Source: Thermofontimicrobium_A sp034505795 (GTDB lineage Bacteria; Zhuqueibacterota; Zhuqueibacteria; Thermofontimicrobiales; Thermofontimicrobiaceae). Taken from it: a DNA stretch of 64,000 bases. Below the pieces are notes generated by a model. The model made no database searches. It was not told the DNA's origin and saw nothing but the letters and a program-made list of their open reading frames with translations. The DNA lies in NCBI GenBank assembly GCA_034505795.1, contig JAPDQM010000003.1, forward strand, positions 1 through 64,000. The letters are read 5' to 3'. Positions 1-8,997 of the stretch are shown one piece after another (the stretch's first letter is position 1; each line of letters begins with the position of its first letter). Position numbers and translations under genes: made by a program.

Positions 1-38
1 AAAATTGTCACTGAGATTTGAGTCATGGCTCAGGCCGA

Positions 39-3000
39 TTATCGGATCAATACCATCTTGCGCGTGGCTGAAAATTGTCCGGCGGAGAGATGGCAGAAAT
101 AGACACCGCTGGCGAGCGTTTGGCCCGTGGCATTCCGGCCATCCCAGCGGATTCGATACGATCCGGCTGGCTGGAGTTGATCCACCAGCCTGCAAATCTT
201 TTGCCCCAATGCATTGCGGATTTCCAGGACCACATGGCTCCGCTTGCCGACCTGATATTCCAGCCACGTTTCTGGATTGAACGGATTGGGATAATTCGGC
301 TTCAACATGAATTCCATCGGCTGGAGCGGAATCCCGCAGCTTTTGGCTTGAGCAAATGCCTCAGTACCGATGATGATTTCCAAATGTCGAGTAGTTGATT
401 CCTTATCCAACAACACTTCAAAGCGATTATTTGGGCAAGAAATAGCGCACCCTTCATCGCGATCGAGGATGAAGATATGAAACGATGCCGGCAGTTTGCC
501 TTCAGGTTGCAAATTCACCATCACCTGGCGCTGAGGGATAGTGCCAGTGATAGCAATTTCCCAGCATTGCCCGTTGGGATCAAAAGATTTGAAGTTGCCA
601 GCAAACTGATTTCGATTTTCGATGATGGATAATTGCACATAATCGCCAATGGGTGGCGCTTCCATAAAATCACGGACATCAGTCTGATTGGTGGCATCGT
701 GCAGGAAACCGATGAAATTCTGGGTATCCATCAGCATGGTGTTTTTCAGCTCAGCAGAAAGTTGCAGCACAAATTCATCCTCCTGCTGAAGAACCACCGG
801 TGTGTTGCGTTTGGGTAATCCCTGTCGTACCCGGGCAGGCGGGATGTCGAATGTAACGGGTCGGTTTTGGGTGTTGTAGACGAAATAGCCTTCCCACGGC
901 TCCAGGATTTCTACATTGTAACGATAGTCCCGACCATCGTAATAGACCGGCGGTTCCACCAGGCCGCCGGTTTCCACGGAATCCGCCGCGATTGGAAAAG
1001 GAAAGGGATTGCCGACTTGATTCCAGCCCGGCTGGACAGTCATACGAAAAGGTAGAGACGAATCAATAGAAAGCCCATTTTCCACATCGAACGGGTGGCC
1101 ATCCCGGGTGATAAGCCAGAAAGCACGGCCTGCTTCAAAGCGATCCTGCAATAGCGGGAATTCCACATAGCTGGAATCGACCTGGCGCCAGCGAAGTAGC
1201 CGCCATTTTTTGACATCGTGGGGGCCATAGTCATCGGCTAGAACGCGCAGGAGGTCCGGTTGCTGCAATTCCAGTGGGATAGAAATCATTTTATAGCGCA
1301 CTGGAGGCAATGTCATCGGCGCCAGCATCTGTTCGACAGCCACTCGAATCACGGCGGGGTGATTTTGAGCATCCACTGGCGGATAGGTAACCACGTTTTG
1401 CCCATCCGACAGATAGACGTAATATTCAACTCCCCGATAGGTGACCGAATCTGGCGGGATCATCGTTTGATAATTGTTGCCGGTGGTCATCAACTCGATA
1501 TAATGCCAGTTGATTTCACCAGCCTGGCGATAATAAAGACGCTTTACAGTTGGGACAAAACCTGATCCAGTGGTGATGTTGAAGTGCAAGCTATCGCCGG
1601 CGGCCACAGTAGAATCGTGCTCGACCTGAATGGCCGCCTGGATGCCGGTCCCGGTCAGATGTACCGAGTCCGGACTGCTGGGCGCATTGCTGGTGATTAC
1701 CAAAAATGCGGATTTGGAACCCGCAGTGCTGGGCGAAAATCTCAGTGAATATATTAATGAATCGGCTGGCGCAACGGGCTGGTTACCTGTGATTCCAAGA
1801 ATAGAGAACGCGTTGGCCGCCACACCGCTGATCTCTTGTTGAAAAATAGTGAGCGGTGCTTGGCCTACATTGCGAATTTTGACCTGGCGGATAGAATTAT
1901 CGCCAAGGCTTAGTGTACCAAACGAGACCGTTGTCGGCCAGATAGTCATCAGAGGCGCCACTCCGACCCCGATGAGCGCAATGCCTTCATTGCCGCCATC
2001 AGTTTCGATGCGCAAGGTGACGACGAAGGTATCCAACCGATTTGGGGTGAAGCGCACGGGCAGTTTTTTGATCTGGCCAGGCGCAAGCGTAAAACGCGTG
2101 GTGTCGACATTGAATCGAGGGGCATCGGTGCCTACCAATCTGATCCTTGTGGTGTGCAGGTCGATGTTGCCGATGTTGCGGATCGAAACGGTATCCGTTT
2201 TGGCGCGATTGATGAGCACCTGCTGAAAATAGACATTAAGCGGCGTGACAAGGATTTTGGGTGCGGCACCCGTTCCTGTTAACGCTACGGTTGTATCCCC
2301 ACCATTGCTGACGATGTTCAACGTTGCATTGCAATTTTGGATTGAATCTGCTCGAAAAGTTACTTTTAGTGAAGCGCTATCTCCGGGGAGCAATGAAAAT
2401 GCGCTGGTGTTCACAGAGAATTTACTGGCCTGTGCGCCGGTGATGGTGATCGGTCCCACGCCCAAATTCGCCGAGCCCACATTCTTGATCCGAATTGAAT
2501 CCACTTTGGGGTAGGCCAGATTGACGTTGCCAAATGCCAGATAATTTTGGGAAACCCATAATTTTGGTGCCAGCGCCAGGCCGCTCAGTGCCACCGTCGT
2601 ATCCCGGTCATTGCTGGGGATGTTTAGCCGGGCGATCTTATTGCCCCCGGTGCTGGGTGCGAAACGGATTTTATAAAATAGGCTATCCCCGGGCATCAGG
2701 CTGAATGTCGACAACGTGTCAGCCTGAAATTGTCTGGCGTCGTTACCGCTGATGTGCATGGGTCCAAAATCGAGTCTGGATGCACCGCTGTTTTTGATTT
2801 TAATGGAATCGACTCTGGCACCCCCCACCAGGGTCGGGCTGAAGGTGATCGCGACGGGGTTGACCGCGATTCTGGCACCAGGGGCGATGGCATTTAGAAT
2901 GACCGTATCAGGGCTGGTTTCGGCATTGCTGGTGATGATCAGTCGGGCGGTCTTATTGCCAGGGACCTTGGGTAAAAATCGTAGGAACAAATGCCGCCGT

Positions 3001-5384
3001 TCATTCGGGATCATCGTTGCAGCACCGCCCCCATGGACAATGGCGAAGTCGCTGGTAGCCGGTCCGGTAATGGTCAGGCCCTGAACCACGAGATTGGCGT
3101 TGCCTTTATTGATCAGTTCCAGATCCTGCTGCGATGAATCGCCCACCGCAGCATTGGGAAAATTTAGAATTGGTTTCGAAATCAACAATCGAGGAATGAC
3201 GGTACCGATCGGCTCGGTATATCTGGCGAGGCCACCGTCATAAGTACCAATCCATTTATCGATGCCGTTTTCGATTTCGAACGCTCGCACCCGCTCGTTG
3301 GGCAGGCCCGAATTGATCGGATTGAAAACCGACCAGTTGCCATGGTCAAAAAGCGCCAGGCCGCCGCCATCGGTGCCGATCCAGACATTGCCGCCGCCAT
3401 CAATATCCACGGTCATGATGCGATTGGAAGGTAAAGGCGAATTGGCTGCAGTGAAAATGGTCCAGTTGCTGCCATCCAGAAGGGCTAAACCGCCAAAGGT
3501 TGCAATCCATTTTCGGCCTTGTTCATCGATGGCAATATCGCGCACCTCCTGATCGGGCAGATCGGAATTGGCTGTATCGTAGGTCGTCCAGGTGAGACCA
3601 TCGAAACGAACCAATCCGGCATGAGTGCCCAGCCATTTCGTGCTCCCTTTGTCGTTGGCGATGCAGATAATATCGCTATTGGGCAGATTGGAATTCGATT
3701 GATTATAAACACGCCAATTGGTGCCATCGAAACGGGCCAGACCACCGCCAAAGGTACCGATCCATTGGCGGCCGCTATCATCCATGGCAATCGAGACGAC
3801 CTGATTGGATGGAAGCCCTGAGTTGGTAGAATTGAATATGGTCCAGCCGGCGGCATTCCATCGTGCCAGCCCACCGCCAAACGTGCCGAGCCACCGGTTG
3901 CCATTTTCTTCAATCAGAATAGCGCGCACATCATTATTGGGCAGACCAGAATTTGAGGTGTTGTAACTGGTCCAATTAGAATTGTCAAATTGGGCCAGTC
4001 CACCGTTATTCGTACCAATCCATTTTTGGCCCATTGCATCCACTGCAATGCAATGAACCCAGTTGTCAGGTAAGCCGGAGTTTGAAGTATTGTAAATGGT
4101 CCAATATTGTGAACGGCCATGACCGGTCAAACGCACAGTATCGGGAGTGGTTTGCGAGTTGCCATAAATTAGATAGAAGGCTGTTTTAACTCCCTGCGAT
4201 GCTGGCCGAAATTCAAAGACCACGACTTCTGAATCGGCTGGCTGAATAGTAAATGCAGCTTGATTTCCACCCCCGCTGATGATGGCAAAGTCCGAGGGAT
4301 TCACGCCCAGGATCTTCGTGCTGTCCACCTGCAGCGCCGTGTTGCCAATATTCCTGATTCGGAGGGTGTCGATTGCCGGCTGGTTGATGAGACTCATTCC
4401 GAAATCCAATGTTTGCGCCGATAGTTCTAACTCTGCTTCCAAACGGACAACATACAGACCGCCCTGATTATCGGCCACATAGATTTTATCCTGAGCCACA
4501 GCCACATCATGAGCCTGGTTTCCCGTATCGAAATAGCCGATCTCAATCGGTGCGTAGGGCTTGCTCACATCCAGGACAAACAAACCAGTATCGCCGCTAG
4601 CAACGTAGGCCAAATTGCCCGATACATCCACTGCTCGGGCGTCGTGCATGACCTCAAAATAACCAACTTCCTGGGGCACCTGGGACGCGCCAATATCGTA
4701 AATGCGTAAGCCATTGCCAAAATTGGCCACATAGGCATATTGGCCAACCACTTTGACATCGTTGGCATCGCCCAGGCCGTAGGTAAAACCAAGCTCATAC
4801 GGCGCTGATGGCGAACTCACATCATAAATCCGCAGCCCCCCCCAGGAACAGGCCACATAGGCGAGGTTGTCGATAACCTGAACCTTGAATGCCTCGCCCT
4901 GGATCTGCGCCGTACCGATTGGAGTTGGGTTCTGTGGATAACTCGCATCGATAATTTTTAGACCATTATAGCCAGCAGCCACATAGGCATAATTGTTTTG
5001 GACCCACACGCCGAACGCCGGTTCTTCTGCCCCTTGATATTTCCCCATCAAAGCCGGCGCGGTCGGATTGGTGATATTCAGGATTTGAACGCCACTAAAG
5101 CCCAGCGCAACATAAGCCCGATCATTGATAACGAAAATGTCTTCGATCCGATCGGGCAGCTTCAGGCTGCTGATAGGCGCCGGTGTGGCTGGCTTAGAAA
5201 TGTCCAATATCATAAACAGACTGTCATTGCCAATATACCCATATTGGCCAACGGCGATGGCCTGGCATTGGCCTTGCGTCCAGTGACCAAGCTGGGCCAC
5301 ATTTTTGCGCGTTTGCCCGAATAATGAACTTGCTGCAATAGTGATTACTAAAAATATGATCGCTGTTGTTCGAAGCTGTTTCAT
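39..5384 (-). CDS. Large secreted multidomain protein: LVIVD repeats, regulator-type propeller, choice-of-anchor-D domains, FlgD-like C-terminus
   Basis: This 1781-residue protein is probably secreted or surface-anchored; its substrate or partner is unknown. A signal peptide covers residues 1-24 (ends SLFGQ). Residues about 40-315 are LVIVD-type beta-propeller repeats (recurring AYVA...GL.I.D). An abnormal-spindle-like/choice-of-anchor-D domain follows at about 320-425. Residues about 430-720 hold seven repeats of about 46 residues with the pattern NSGLP...V..I....G..WIGT.GGGLA.FDG, as in two-component-regulator propellers but with no kinase attached. Further choice-of-anchor-D domains run from about 725 to 1250. 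A FlgD-like/type IX-type tail with NYPNPFNPE starts near 1695 and ends VLIR. The start is supported by GAGGTG nine bases upstream. It lies 12 bp after the CsgG-like lipoprotein gene, so the two are probably co-transcribed. Domain families are assigned by eye. Confidence 0.88.
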   Translation of the reverse strand: MKQLRTTAIIFLVITIAASSLFGQTRKNVAQLGHWTQGQCQAIAVGQYGYIGNDSLFMILDISKPATPAPISSLKLPDRIEDIFVINDRAYVALGFSGVQILNITNPTAPALMGKYQGAEEPAFGVWVQNNYAYVAAGYNGLKIIDASYPQNPTPIGTAQIQGEAFKVQVIDNLAYVACSWGGLRIYDVSSPSAPYELGFTYGLGDANDVKVVGQYAYVANFGNGLRIYDIGASQVPQEVGYFEVMHDARAVDVSGNLAYVASGDTGLFVLDVSKPYAPIEIGYFDTGNQAHDVAVAQDKIYVADNQGGLYVVRLEAELELSAQTLDFGMSLINQPAIDTLRIRNIGNTALQVDSTKILGVNPSDFAIISGGGNQAAFTIQPADSEVVVFEFRPASQGVKTAFYLIYGNSQTTPDTVRLTGHGRSQYWTIYNTSNSGLPDNWVHCIAVDAMGQKWIGTNNGGLAQFDNSNWTSYNTSNSGLPNNDVRAILIEENGNRWLGTFGGGLARWNAAGWTIFNSTNSGLPSNQVVSIAMDDSGRQWIGTFGGGLARFDGTNWRVYNQSNSNLPNSDIICIANDKGSTKWLGTHAGLVRFDGLTWTTYDTANSDLPDQEVRDIAIDEQGRKWIATFGGLALLDGSNWTIFTAANSPLPSNRIMTVDIDGGGNVWIGTDGGGLALFDHGNWSVFNPINSGLPNERVRAFEIENGIDKWIGTYDGGLARYTEPIGTVIPRLLISKPILNFPNAAVGDSSQQDLELINKGNANLVVQGLTITGPATSDFAIVHGGGAATMIPNERRHLFLRFLPKVPGNKTARLIITSNAETSPDTVILNAIAPGARIAVNPVAITFSPTLVGGARVDSIKIKNSGASRLDFGPMHISGNDARQFQADTLSTFSLMPGDSLFYKIRFAPSTGGNKIARLNIPSNDRDTTVALSGLALAPKLWVSQNYLAFGNVNLAYPKVDSIRIKNVGSANLGVGPITITGAQASKFSVNTSAFSLLPGDSASLKVTFRADSIQNCNATLNIVSNGGDTTVALTGTGAAPKILVTPLNVYFQQVLINRAKTDTVSIRNIGNIDLHTTRIRLVGTDAPRFNVDTTRFTLAPGQIKKLPVRFTPNRLDTFVVTLRIETDGGNEGIALIGVGVAPLMTIWPTTVSFGTLSLGDNSIRQVKIRNVGQAPLTIFQQEISGVAANAFSILGITGNQPVAPADSLIYSLRFSPSTAGSKSAFLVITSNAPSSPDSVHLTGTGIQAAIQVEHDSTVAAGDSLHFNITTGSGFVPTVKRLYYRQAGEINWHYIELMTTGNNYQTMIPPDSVTYRGVEYYVYLSDGQNVVTYPPVDAQNHPAVIRVAVEQMLAPMTLPPVRYKMISIPLELQQPDLLRVLADDYGPHDVKKWRLLRWRQVDSSYVEFPLLQDRFEAGRAFWLITRDGHPFDVENGLSIDSSLPFRMTVQPGWNQVGNPFPFPIAADSVETGGLVEPPVYYDGRDYRYNVEILEPWEGYFVYNTQNRPVTFDIPPARVRQGLPKRNTPVVLQQEDEFVLQLSAELKNTMLMDTQNFIGFLHDATNQTDVRDFMEAPPIGDYVQLSIIENRNQFAGNFKSFDPNGQCWEIAITGTIPQRQVMVNLQPEGKLPASFHIFILDRDEGCAISCPNNRFEVLLDKESTTRHLEIIIGTEAFAQAKSCGIPLQPMEFMLKPNYPNPFNPETWLEYQVGKRSHVVLEIRNALGQKICRLVDQLQPAGSYRIRWDGRNATGQTLASGVYFCHLSAGQFSATRKMVLIR

Positions 5385-5396
5385 AGCTGCACCTCA

Positions 5397-6701
5397 TTAG
5401 CGACGAATCGGTGGTTTGGGTGGCAATGGCAGATCATCAAAGATCTCAGCGCCTGAATTTTGCGCTTCCTGGGGGGATTCTCGGCTTTCTCGCCCCGGAA
5501 TGAAATAGGCGCCTAAACTATTGTTCAGATGGCTCAATCGCTGGCGAACCAATTCATGTTGCGGTGAAAGCTCTTTTTTGCCGGGATGGTCTGCTTTGAT
5601 AGCTGGGCGATGCAGATTATCAGCCTGCAACATCGTACGGCTCTCTTCCATTTTGGCACTGGCTTCACGAAATTGCGGATCCAATTTCACAGCCAATTGA
5701 TAATATTGCATCGCGGCTTCGAATTGCTCACCATCTTCCTTTTCCAGGCCCATGCAATAAGCTAAAAATGCCTGAATATTTTTAGTGGGAATGCGCTGAA
5801 TCTTCTCCCGCACCTCCGGCGTCAATTCGATGCCCATATCAGCGATAACGTGGAACACCATATCCTTTTCCAATTTGAATACATTATCCAGCGCATCCTG
5901 CTTGCTGCTAAACTCTGGCGTTGTATTGCTCAGCACGTCCCAGTACGCAACGTCAAGGCTCAGATTTTCTGACGCAAGCACATCGAAATTGCCATGAATG
6001 ATTTTGGCTGCACTGAGCAATTTACCAAACCGCGGGGCAGTACTTTCGTCCACCAGGCCGGATTGGCCTAATGCCACCTCCTCCAACAACGCCTGCAACC
6101 GCACCCGTTCCACCAGCATGAGCCCTGGCACTTGGCTCAAATCGGTGATCATCATCTCACTCAAACCCAAACCCAGTGCTGAAAATTTCTGATCTTTGCC
6201 TTGATAGGTGAATGGAAAAACTGCAATGGAATTCGCTGGCACAGCGGCAGGATTTAAGTTCTCTTCTTGCTTCAATAGTTGACGCATTTCAGCCTGGATC
6301 ATGTGTCGGTGGAGCAAGCGATAACGCATGGCCATGGTTTGCCGATAGGGCGAAAGCCTGGGAACTTTGGTAAATCGCTTATAGACCAGCAGGGCGACCC
6401 GTTCCTTGTTTTCAGCCTCCAACGTCAAACCCAGATAGGTCATTGTCTTGCCATCCCGAGGATTTAGTTTGAAAGCCTGCAATAAATATTTTCGGGCCTG
6501 GCCATATTGGTTTAGTTCGTAATAGCACACGCCCAGGTCGCGCAGCGCCTCGAAATCGCGAGGGTTGTTGCGGAGGCGTGCCTCGTATTCGGCGATTTCC
6601 CGCTCCAACCGCGCCTGACTTTGCTGGTAAGTCAGCGTCGCGCAACCCTGCCAGCTTAATGCAAACAGAATGAGGATTCCAATGCAACTTTGCCTGATCA
6701 T
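5397..6701 (-). CDS. TPR lipoprotein with a CsgG/FlgO-like domain
   Basis: This is a probable outer-membrane or periplasmic lipoprotein of 434 residues. The signal peptide ends in a lipobox (SWQGC, Cys20). Residues about 45-115 form TPR helices (NPRDFEALRDLGVCYYELNQYGQARKYL is the type of repeat, seen in part). Residues about 157-275 resemble the CsgG/FlgO fold, starting at NSIAVFPF and containing GLGLSEMMITDLSQVPGL. Another TPR pair lies near 310-350, and the C-terminus is proline-rich. In the CsgG family this fold occurs in secretion channels and in lipoproteins of unknown role; the short domain and added TPRs argue against a curli channel. It is the first gene of a two-gene unit with the 1781-residue secreted protein, so a role in export or assembly of that protein is possible but only inferred. 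Confidence 0.85.
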   Translation of the reverse strand: MIRQSCIGILILFALSWQGCATLTYQQSQARLEREIAEYEARLRNNPRDFEALRDLGVCYYELNQYGQARKYLLQAFKLNPRDGKTMTYLGLTLEAENKERVALLVYKRFTKVPRLSPYRQTMAMRYRLLHRHMIQAEMRQLLKQEENLNPAAVPANSIAVFPFTYQGKDQKFSALGLGLSEMMITDLSQVPGLMLVERVRLQALLEEVALGQSGLVDESTAPRFGKLLSAAKIIHGNFDVLASENLSLDVAYWDVLSNTTPEFSSKQDALDNVFKLEKDMVFHVIADMGIELTPEVREKIQRIPTKNIQAFLAYCMGLEKEDGEQFEAAMQYYQLAVKLDPQFREASAKMEESRTMLQADNLHRPAIKADHPGKKELSPQHELVRQRLSHLNNSLGAYFIPGRESRESPQEAQNSGAEIFDDLPLPPKPPIRR

Positions 6702-7032
6702 GATTTGCTCATCAAATAATACGATGGTTGAATGATTATGTCTTTTGATTATATCGTCAAGTCAAAGCAATTGCCGATTCGGGATTAGTGGAGCAAATTA
6801 TGAGCCAAATCTCATTGAGTTCGGCTGTATTCATTGGATTGCTGATTTTCACAGTGTTTTTTCGCTGGTTGTAACGGCTGCCGGATGTTTAATGGCATTA
6901 ACTCAGAGGTCATTGGAACAAAAAGAATAAATATTTTTTCTGCAAATTCGCTGCTTCGTCACTATTGCTTACCAAACAATACATGTGTCTCGTTTGCGGC
7001 CAATAGATTTTTTATACTTCCCAAAAATTCAC
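6702..7032. other. Intergenic region without a gene
   Basis: Divergent spacer between the minus-strand lipoprotein gene and the plus-strand aromatic amino acid operon. Short open frames here have no ribosome-binding site or recognisable protein. It should hold the promoter of the minus-strand unit; an AT-rich patch near 6740-6765 (reverse strand TATAAT) is a candidate -10, but I could not pair it with a good -35. Confidence 0.5.
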
Positions 7033-7060
7033 TTGACATATTTAAAAATATTTGTATATT
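7033..7060 (+). promoter_or_regulatory. Sigma70-type promoter of the aromatic amino acid operon
   Basis: A perfect -35 TTGACA (7033-7038) and a -10 TATATT (7055-7060) are separated by 16 bp. The expected transcription start is near A7067, 24 bases before the leader-peptide ATG. Confidence 0.75.
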
Positions 7061-7090
7061 AAGCCCATGCTTTTTTACTGGTAGAGGAAT

Positions 7091-7192
7091 ATGAACACTA
7101 AAATCAAAACAAGCGGTTTTTCTTATTATTTTAGCATGCACTTTTTTTATTATTACTATTTCAGAAGCAGTGGGCGGATGAAATTACGCTAA
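7091..7192 (+). CDS. Phe/Tyr-rich attenuator leader peptide
   Basis: A 33-codon open frame runs from ATG 7091 to TAA 7190-7192, preceded by AGAGGA (7083-7088), a spacing like that of the next real gene. Residues 10-24 read FSYYFSMHFFYYYYF: 11 of 15 residues are Phe (5) or Tyr (6). The run sits directly upstream of alternative RNA hairpins and a chorismate mutase gene. This matches the role of PheL/TrpL-type leader peptides, whose translation speed reports charged tRNA levels; here it would sense tRNA-Phe and tRNA-Tyr. A second in-frame ATG (7136) would give an 18-residue version that still contains seven consecutive aromatic codons after one His. Not previously annotated because of its size; the function is inferred from architecture. 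Confidence 0.85.
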   Translation: MNTKIKTSGFSYYFSMHFFYYYYFRSSGRMKLR

Positions 7193-7219
7193 ATTTTTAT
7201 TTGAATCTTCCGACCCACT
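7169..7219 (+). promoter_or_regulatory. Antiterminator hairpin of the attenuator
   Basis: AGTGGGCGGA (7169-7178), inside the end of the leader frame, can pair with TCCGACCCACT (7209-7219): 10 base pairs with one bulged A (7213). The 3' arm overlaps the 5' arm of the terminator (7213-7219), so the two structures exclude each other. A ribosome stalled on the Phe/Tyr codons (7118-7162) would mostly leave the 5' arm free; a ribosome reaching the stop codon at 7190 would cover or disrupt it. Confidence 0.75.
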
Positions 7220-7250
7220 CCTTTTGATGAAGCAGTGGGTTTTTTATTTT
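7213..7250 (+). terminator. Rho-independent terminator (attenuator) before chorismate mutase
   Basis: ACCCACT (7213-7219) pairs with AGTGGGT (7234-7240); inside, CTT (7221-7223) pairs with AAG (7230-7232). The hairpin is followed by a run of T (7240-7245) and ATTTT. It lies only 14 bases before the aroQ start, so it must act as a regulated terminator. Confidence 0.82.
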
Positions 7251-7263
7251 CATGAGGTGGAAT

Positions 7264-7530
7264 ATGTCTTTAGAAGAGTTGCGACAACAGATCGATGAAA
7301 TTGATACCACATTGGTGGACCTGCTGAATCAGCGGGCGCAGATCAGCCTGAAGATACGGCAACAGAAACGAGCGTTGAATCGACCGATTTACGATCCGCA
7401 GCGGGAACAATCCGTCCTGCAGCGGGTTGCCGCAGCCAATCGTGGCCCGTTGCCGAATCAGCAGCTTCAAGATATTTTCCTCCTCATCATCCAATCCTGT
7501 CGAAACCTTCAGCAAACTCAGAAAGGATAA
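7264..7530 (+). CDS. aroQ: Chorismate mutase, AroQ type
   Basis: This 88-residue helical protein converts chorismate to prephenate, the committed step toward Phe and Tyr. The N-terminus LEELRQQIDEIDTTLVDLLNQR and the later YDPQREQ match the AroQ fold; Arg7, Arg24, and Asp44/Arg47/Glu48 correspond to conserved active-site positions. Length is normal for a stand-alone AroQ domain. The start at ATG 7264 is chosen over ATG 7252 because GAGGTGG (7254-7260) then acts as the ribosome-binding site. It is 4 bp from the DAHP synthase gene, and the pair lies behind the Phe/Tyr attenuator, so expression should rise when aromatic amino acids are scarce. Confidence 0.93.
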   Translation: MSLEELRQQIDEIDTTLVDLLNQRAQISLKIRQQKRALNRPIYDPQREQSVLQRVAAANRGPLPNQQLQDIFLLIIQSCRNLQQTQKG

Positions 7531-7534
7531 AGCT

Positions 7535-8548
7535 ATGGTCATCGTTATGAAAGAAAAAGCCACCGCAGAGCAGATCAATGCGGTGGAAGAGAAGCTCAAC
7601 GCAGCTAAATTGCGGGTCCATCGCGTCGATGGCGCAATTCGCACCATTCTGGGCGCTATCGGCGACACCTCGGTGGTCGATATTCGCGACTTCGAAAATA
7701 TGGATGGTGTGCTCAATGTCGTGCGCATCATGGAGCCATACAAGCTATGCAGTCGCACCTTTCATCCGGAGAATTCAGTCATCAGCTTCAATGGTATTCA
7801 ACTGGGTGGTGATCGCATTATCGTCATGGCCGGTCCCTGTGCCATTGAAAGCGAAGAACAAATTTACAAAATTAGTCAGTCTGTGGCGCAGGCTGGTGCG
7901 ACCATTCTACGTGGCGGGGTTTTCAAACCTCGCACGTCGCCGTACGCGTTTCAAGGCCTGGGCATGGATGGTTTGAAATTGATGCGCCAGGCCGCCAACG
8001 AATTCAAACTGCCCATCGTCACCGAAATTCTGGAGCCGAGCCAGATCGACCAGATTTATCCCTATATCGATATGTTTCAGGTCGGCGCCCGAAACATGCA
8101 AAACTTCCCACTTTTGCGGGCGCTGAGCCATACGGATAAACCGGTGCTCCTGAAACGGGGCATGTCAGCGACCATAGAGGAATTTTTGATGGCCGCGGAA
8201 TACATCATGTCCGGCGGTAATTACAAGGTGGTGCTGTGTGAACGTGGCATCCGTACATTCGAACCCTACACCCGGAATACGCTGGATATTTCAGCCATTC
8301 CTATTGTCAAAAAGCTGAGCCACCTGCCCATTATTGCTGATCCCAGTCATGGTACTGGTAAGCGTGAATTTGTCGCTCCCATGGCCCGGGCGGCGATTGC
8401 CGCGGGCGCAGATGGCTTGATCATTGAAGTGCACCACGACCCTGATAAAGCCATGTCCGATGGTCCGCAATCGCTTTTTCCAGATCAATTTCAGCGGTTA
8501 ATGGAAGAATTGAAGGTCATCGCCTGGGCCATTGGCCGGACCGTCTGA
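7535..8548 (+). CDS. aroF: 3-deoxy-7-phosphoheptulonate (DAHP) synthase, type I-beta with N-terminal regulatory domain
   Basis: The enzyme condenses phosphoenolpyruvate and erythrose 4-phosphate in the first step of the shikimate pathway. Residues 1-70 (MVIVMKEKATAEQINAVEEK onward) form the ferredoxin-like regulatory domain typical of Thermotoga-type enzymes, which in that family gives feedback control by Tyr and Phe. The barrel has MAGPCAIES (about 98-106, metal/PEP-binding Cys102), RGGVFKPRTSPYAFQG, and DPSHGTGKRE near 267. Start ATG 7535 is chosen over the longer open frame (from 7427), which overlaps aroQ; it gives the family's usual length of 338 residues. Co-transcribed with aroQ. Confidence 0.95.
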   Translation: MVIVMKEKATAEQINAVEEKLNAAKLRVHRVDGAIRTILGAIGDTSVVDIRDFENMDGVLNVVRIMEPYKLCSRTFHPENSVISFNGIQLGGDRIIVMAGPCAIESEEQIYKISQSVAQAGATILRGGVFKPRTSPYAFQGLGMDGLKLMRQAANEFKLPIVTEILEPSQIDQIYPYIDMFQVGARNMQNFPLLRALSHTDKPVLLKRGMSATIEEFLMAAEYIMSGGNYKVVLCERGIRTFEPYTRNTLDISAIPIVKKLSHLPIIADPSHGTGKREFVAPMARAAIAAGADGLIIEVHHDPDKAMSDGPQSLFPDQFQRLMEELKVIAWAIGRTV

Positions 8549-8997
8549 TACGTTTTTCAATCAGATTTCAAGACGAGCAGACGGCACTTGCGACCATTCC
8601 CCTGGCCGGGATTGGAAGTTCGTGGTTTCTCGGTAACGCTGGTTTTCTACTGTTCAGGTGGTTCTATCTTGGACCATAATGTCTATTTTATTCAAAACGA
8701 AAACGTTACTGCATTATTTGGGTTGCCGAACTGCGGCTTCAGGGACGAGCCAATTTAGGCAATTCAATGCCCGAACCGTCATCGGGATGATAAACCCCTA
8801 TAATGCAATTGAGAAAAATTTTAGCCACCAGGACGAGCAGAGCACCCAGAATTTCAGTTGCAACAATTGCGATTGACAAAAGCTGTTCTTGAAATAGCAA
8901 TAGGACCAATAGGCTTTTGTGGCTTAACGTCTTTATGGTTATTGCATAACCTGAGCTGAATTAGGCTCTATTTTCAAAACGAACGCAGGAGATCACT
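8549..8997. other. Intergenic region between DAHP synthase and prephenate dehydrogenase
   Basis: No gene is seen. A TTGACA at 8873-8878 could be a -35 for tyrA but the -10 match 16-17 bp later is poor. A small palindrome GGTTAT-tgc-ATAACC lies at about 8937-8951. A Shine-Dalgarno AGGAGA precedes tyrA. No second aromatic leader peptide is visible. Confidence 0.5.

Noticed and set aside
3200..4110. Regular repeats of about 130-140 bp, considered as CRISPR or tandem DNA repeats
   Set aside because: They are degenerate and in frame; they encode the propeller repeats of the 1781-residue protein.
7067..7250. T-box or riboswitch in the aroQ leader
   Set aside because: No T-box sequence (such as TGGnACC) is seen; the translated aromatic codon run with exclusive hairpins explains the region better.
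8658..8876. 72-codon frame between DAHP synthase and tyrA
   Set aside because: No start signal or protein-like character.
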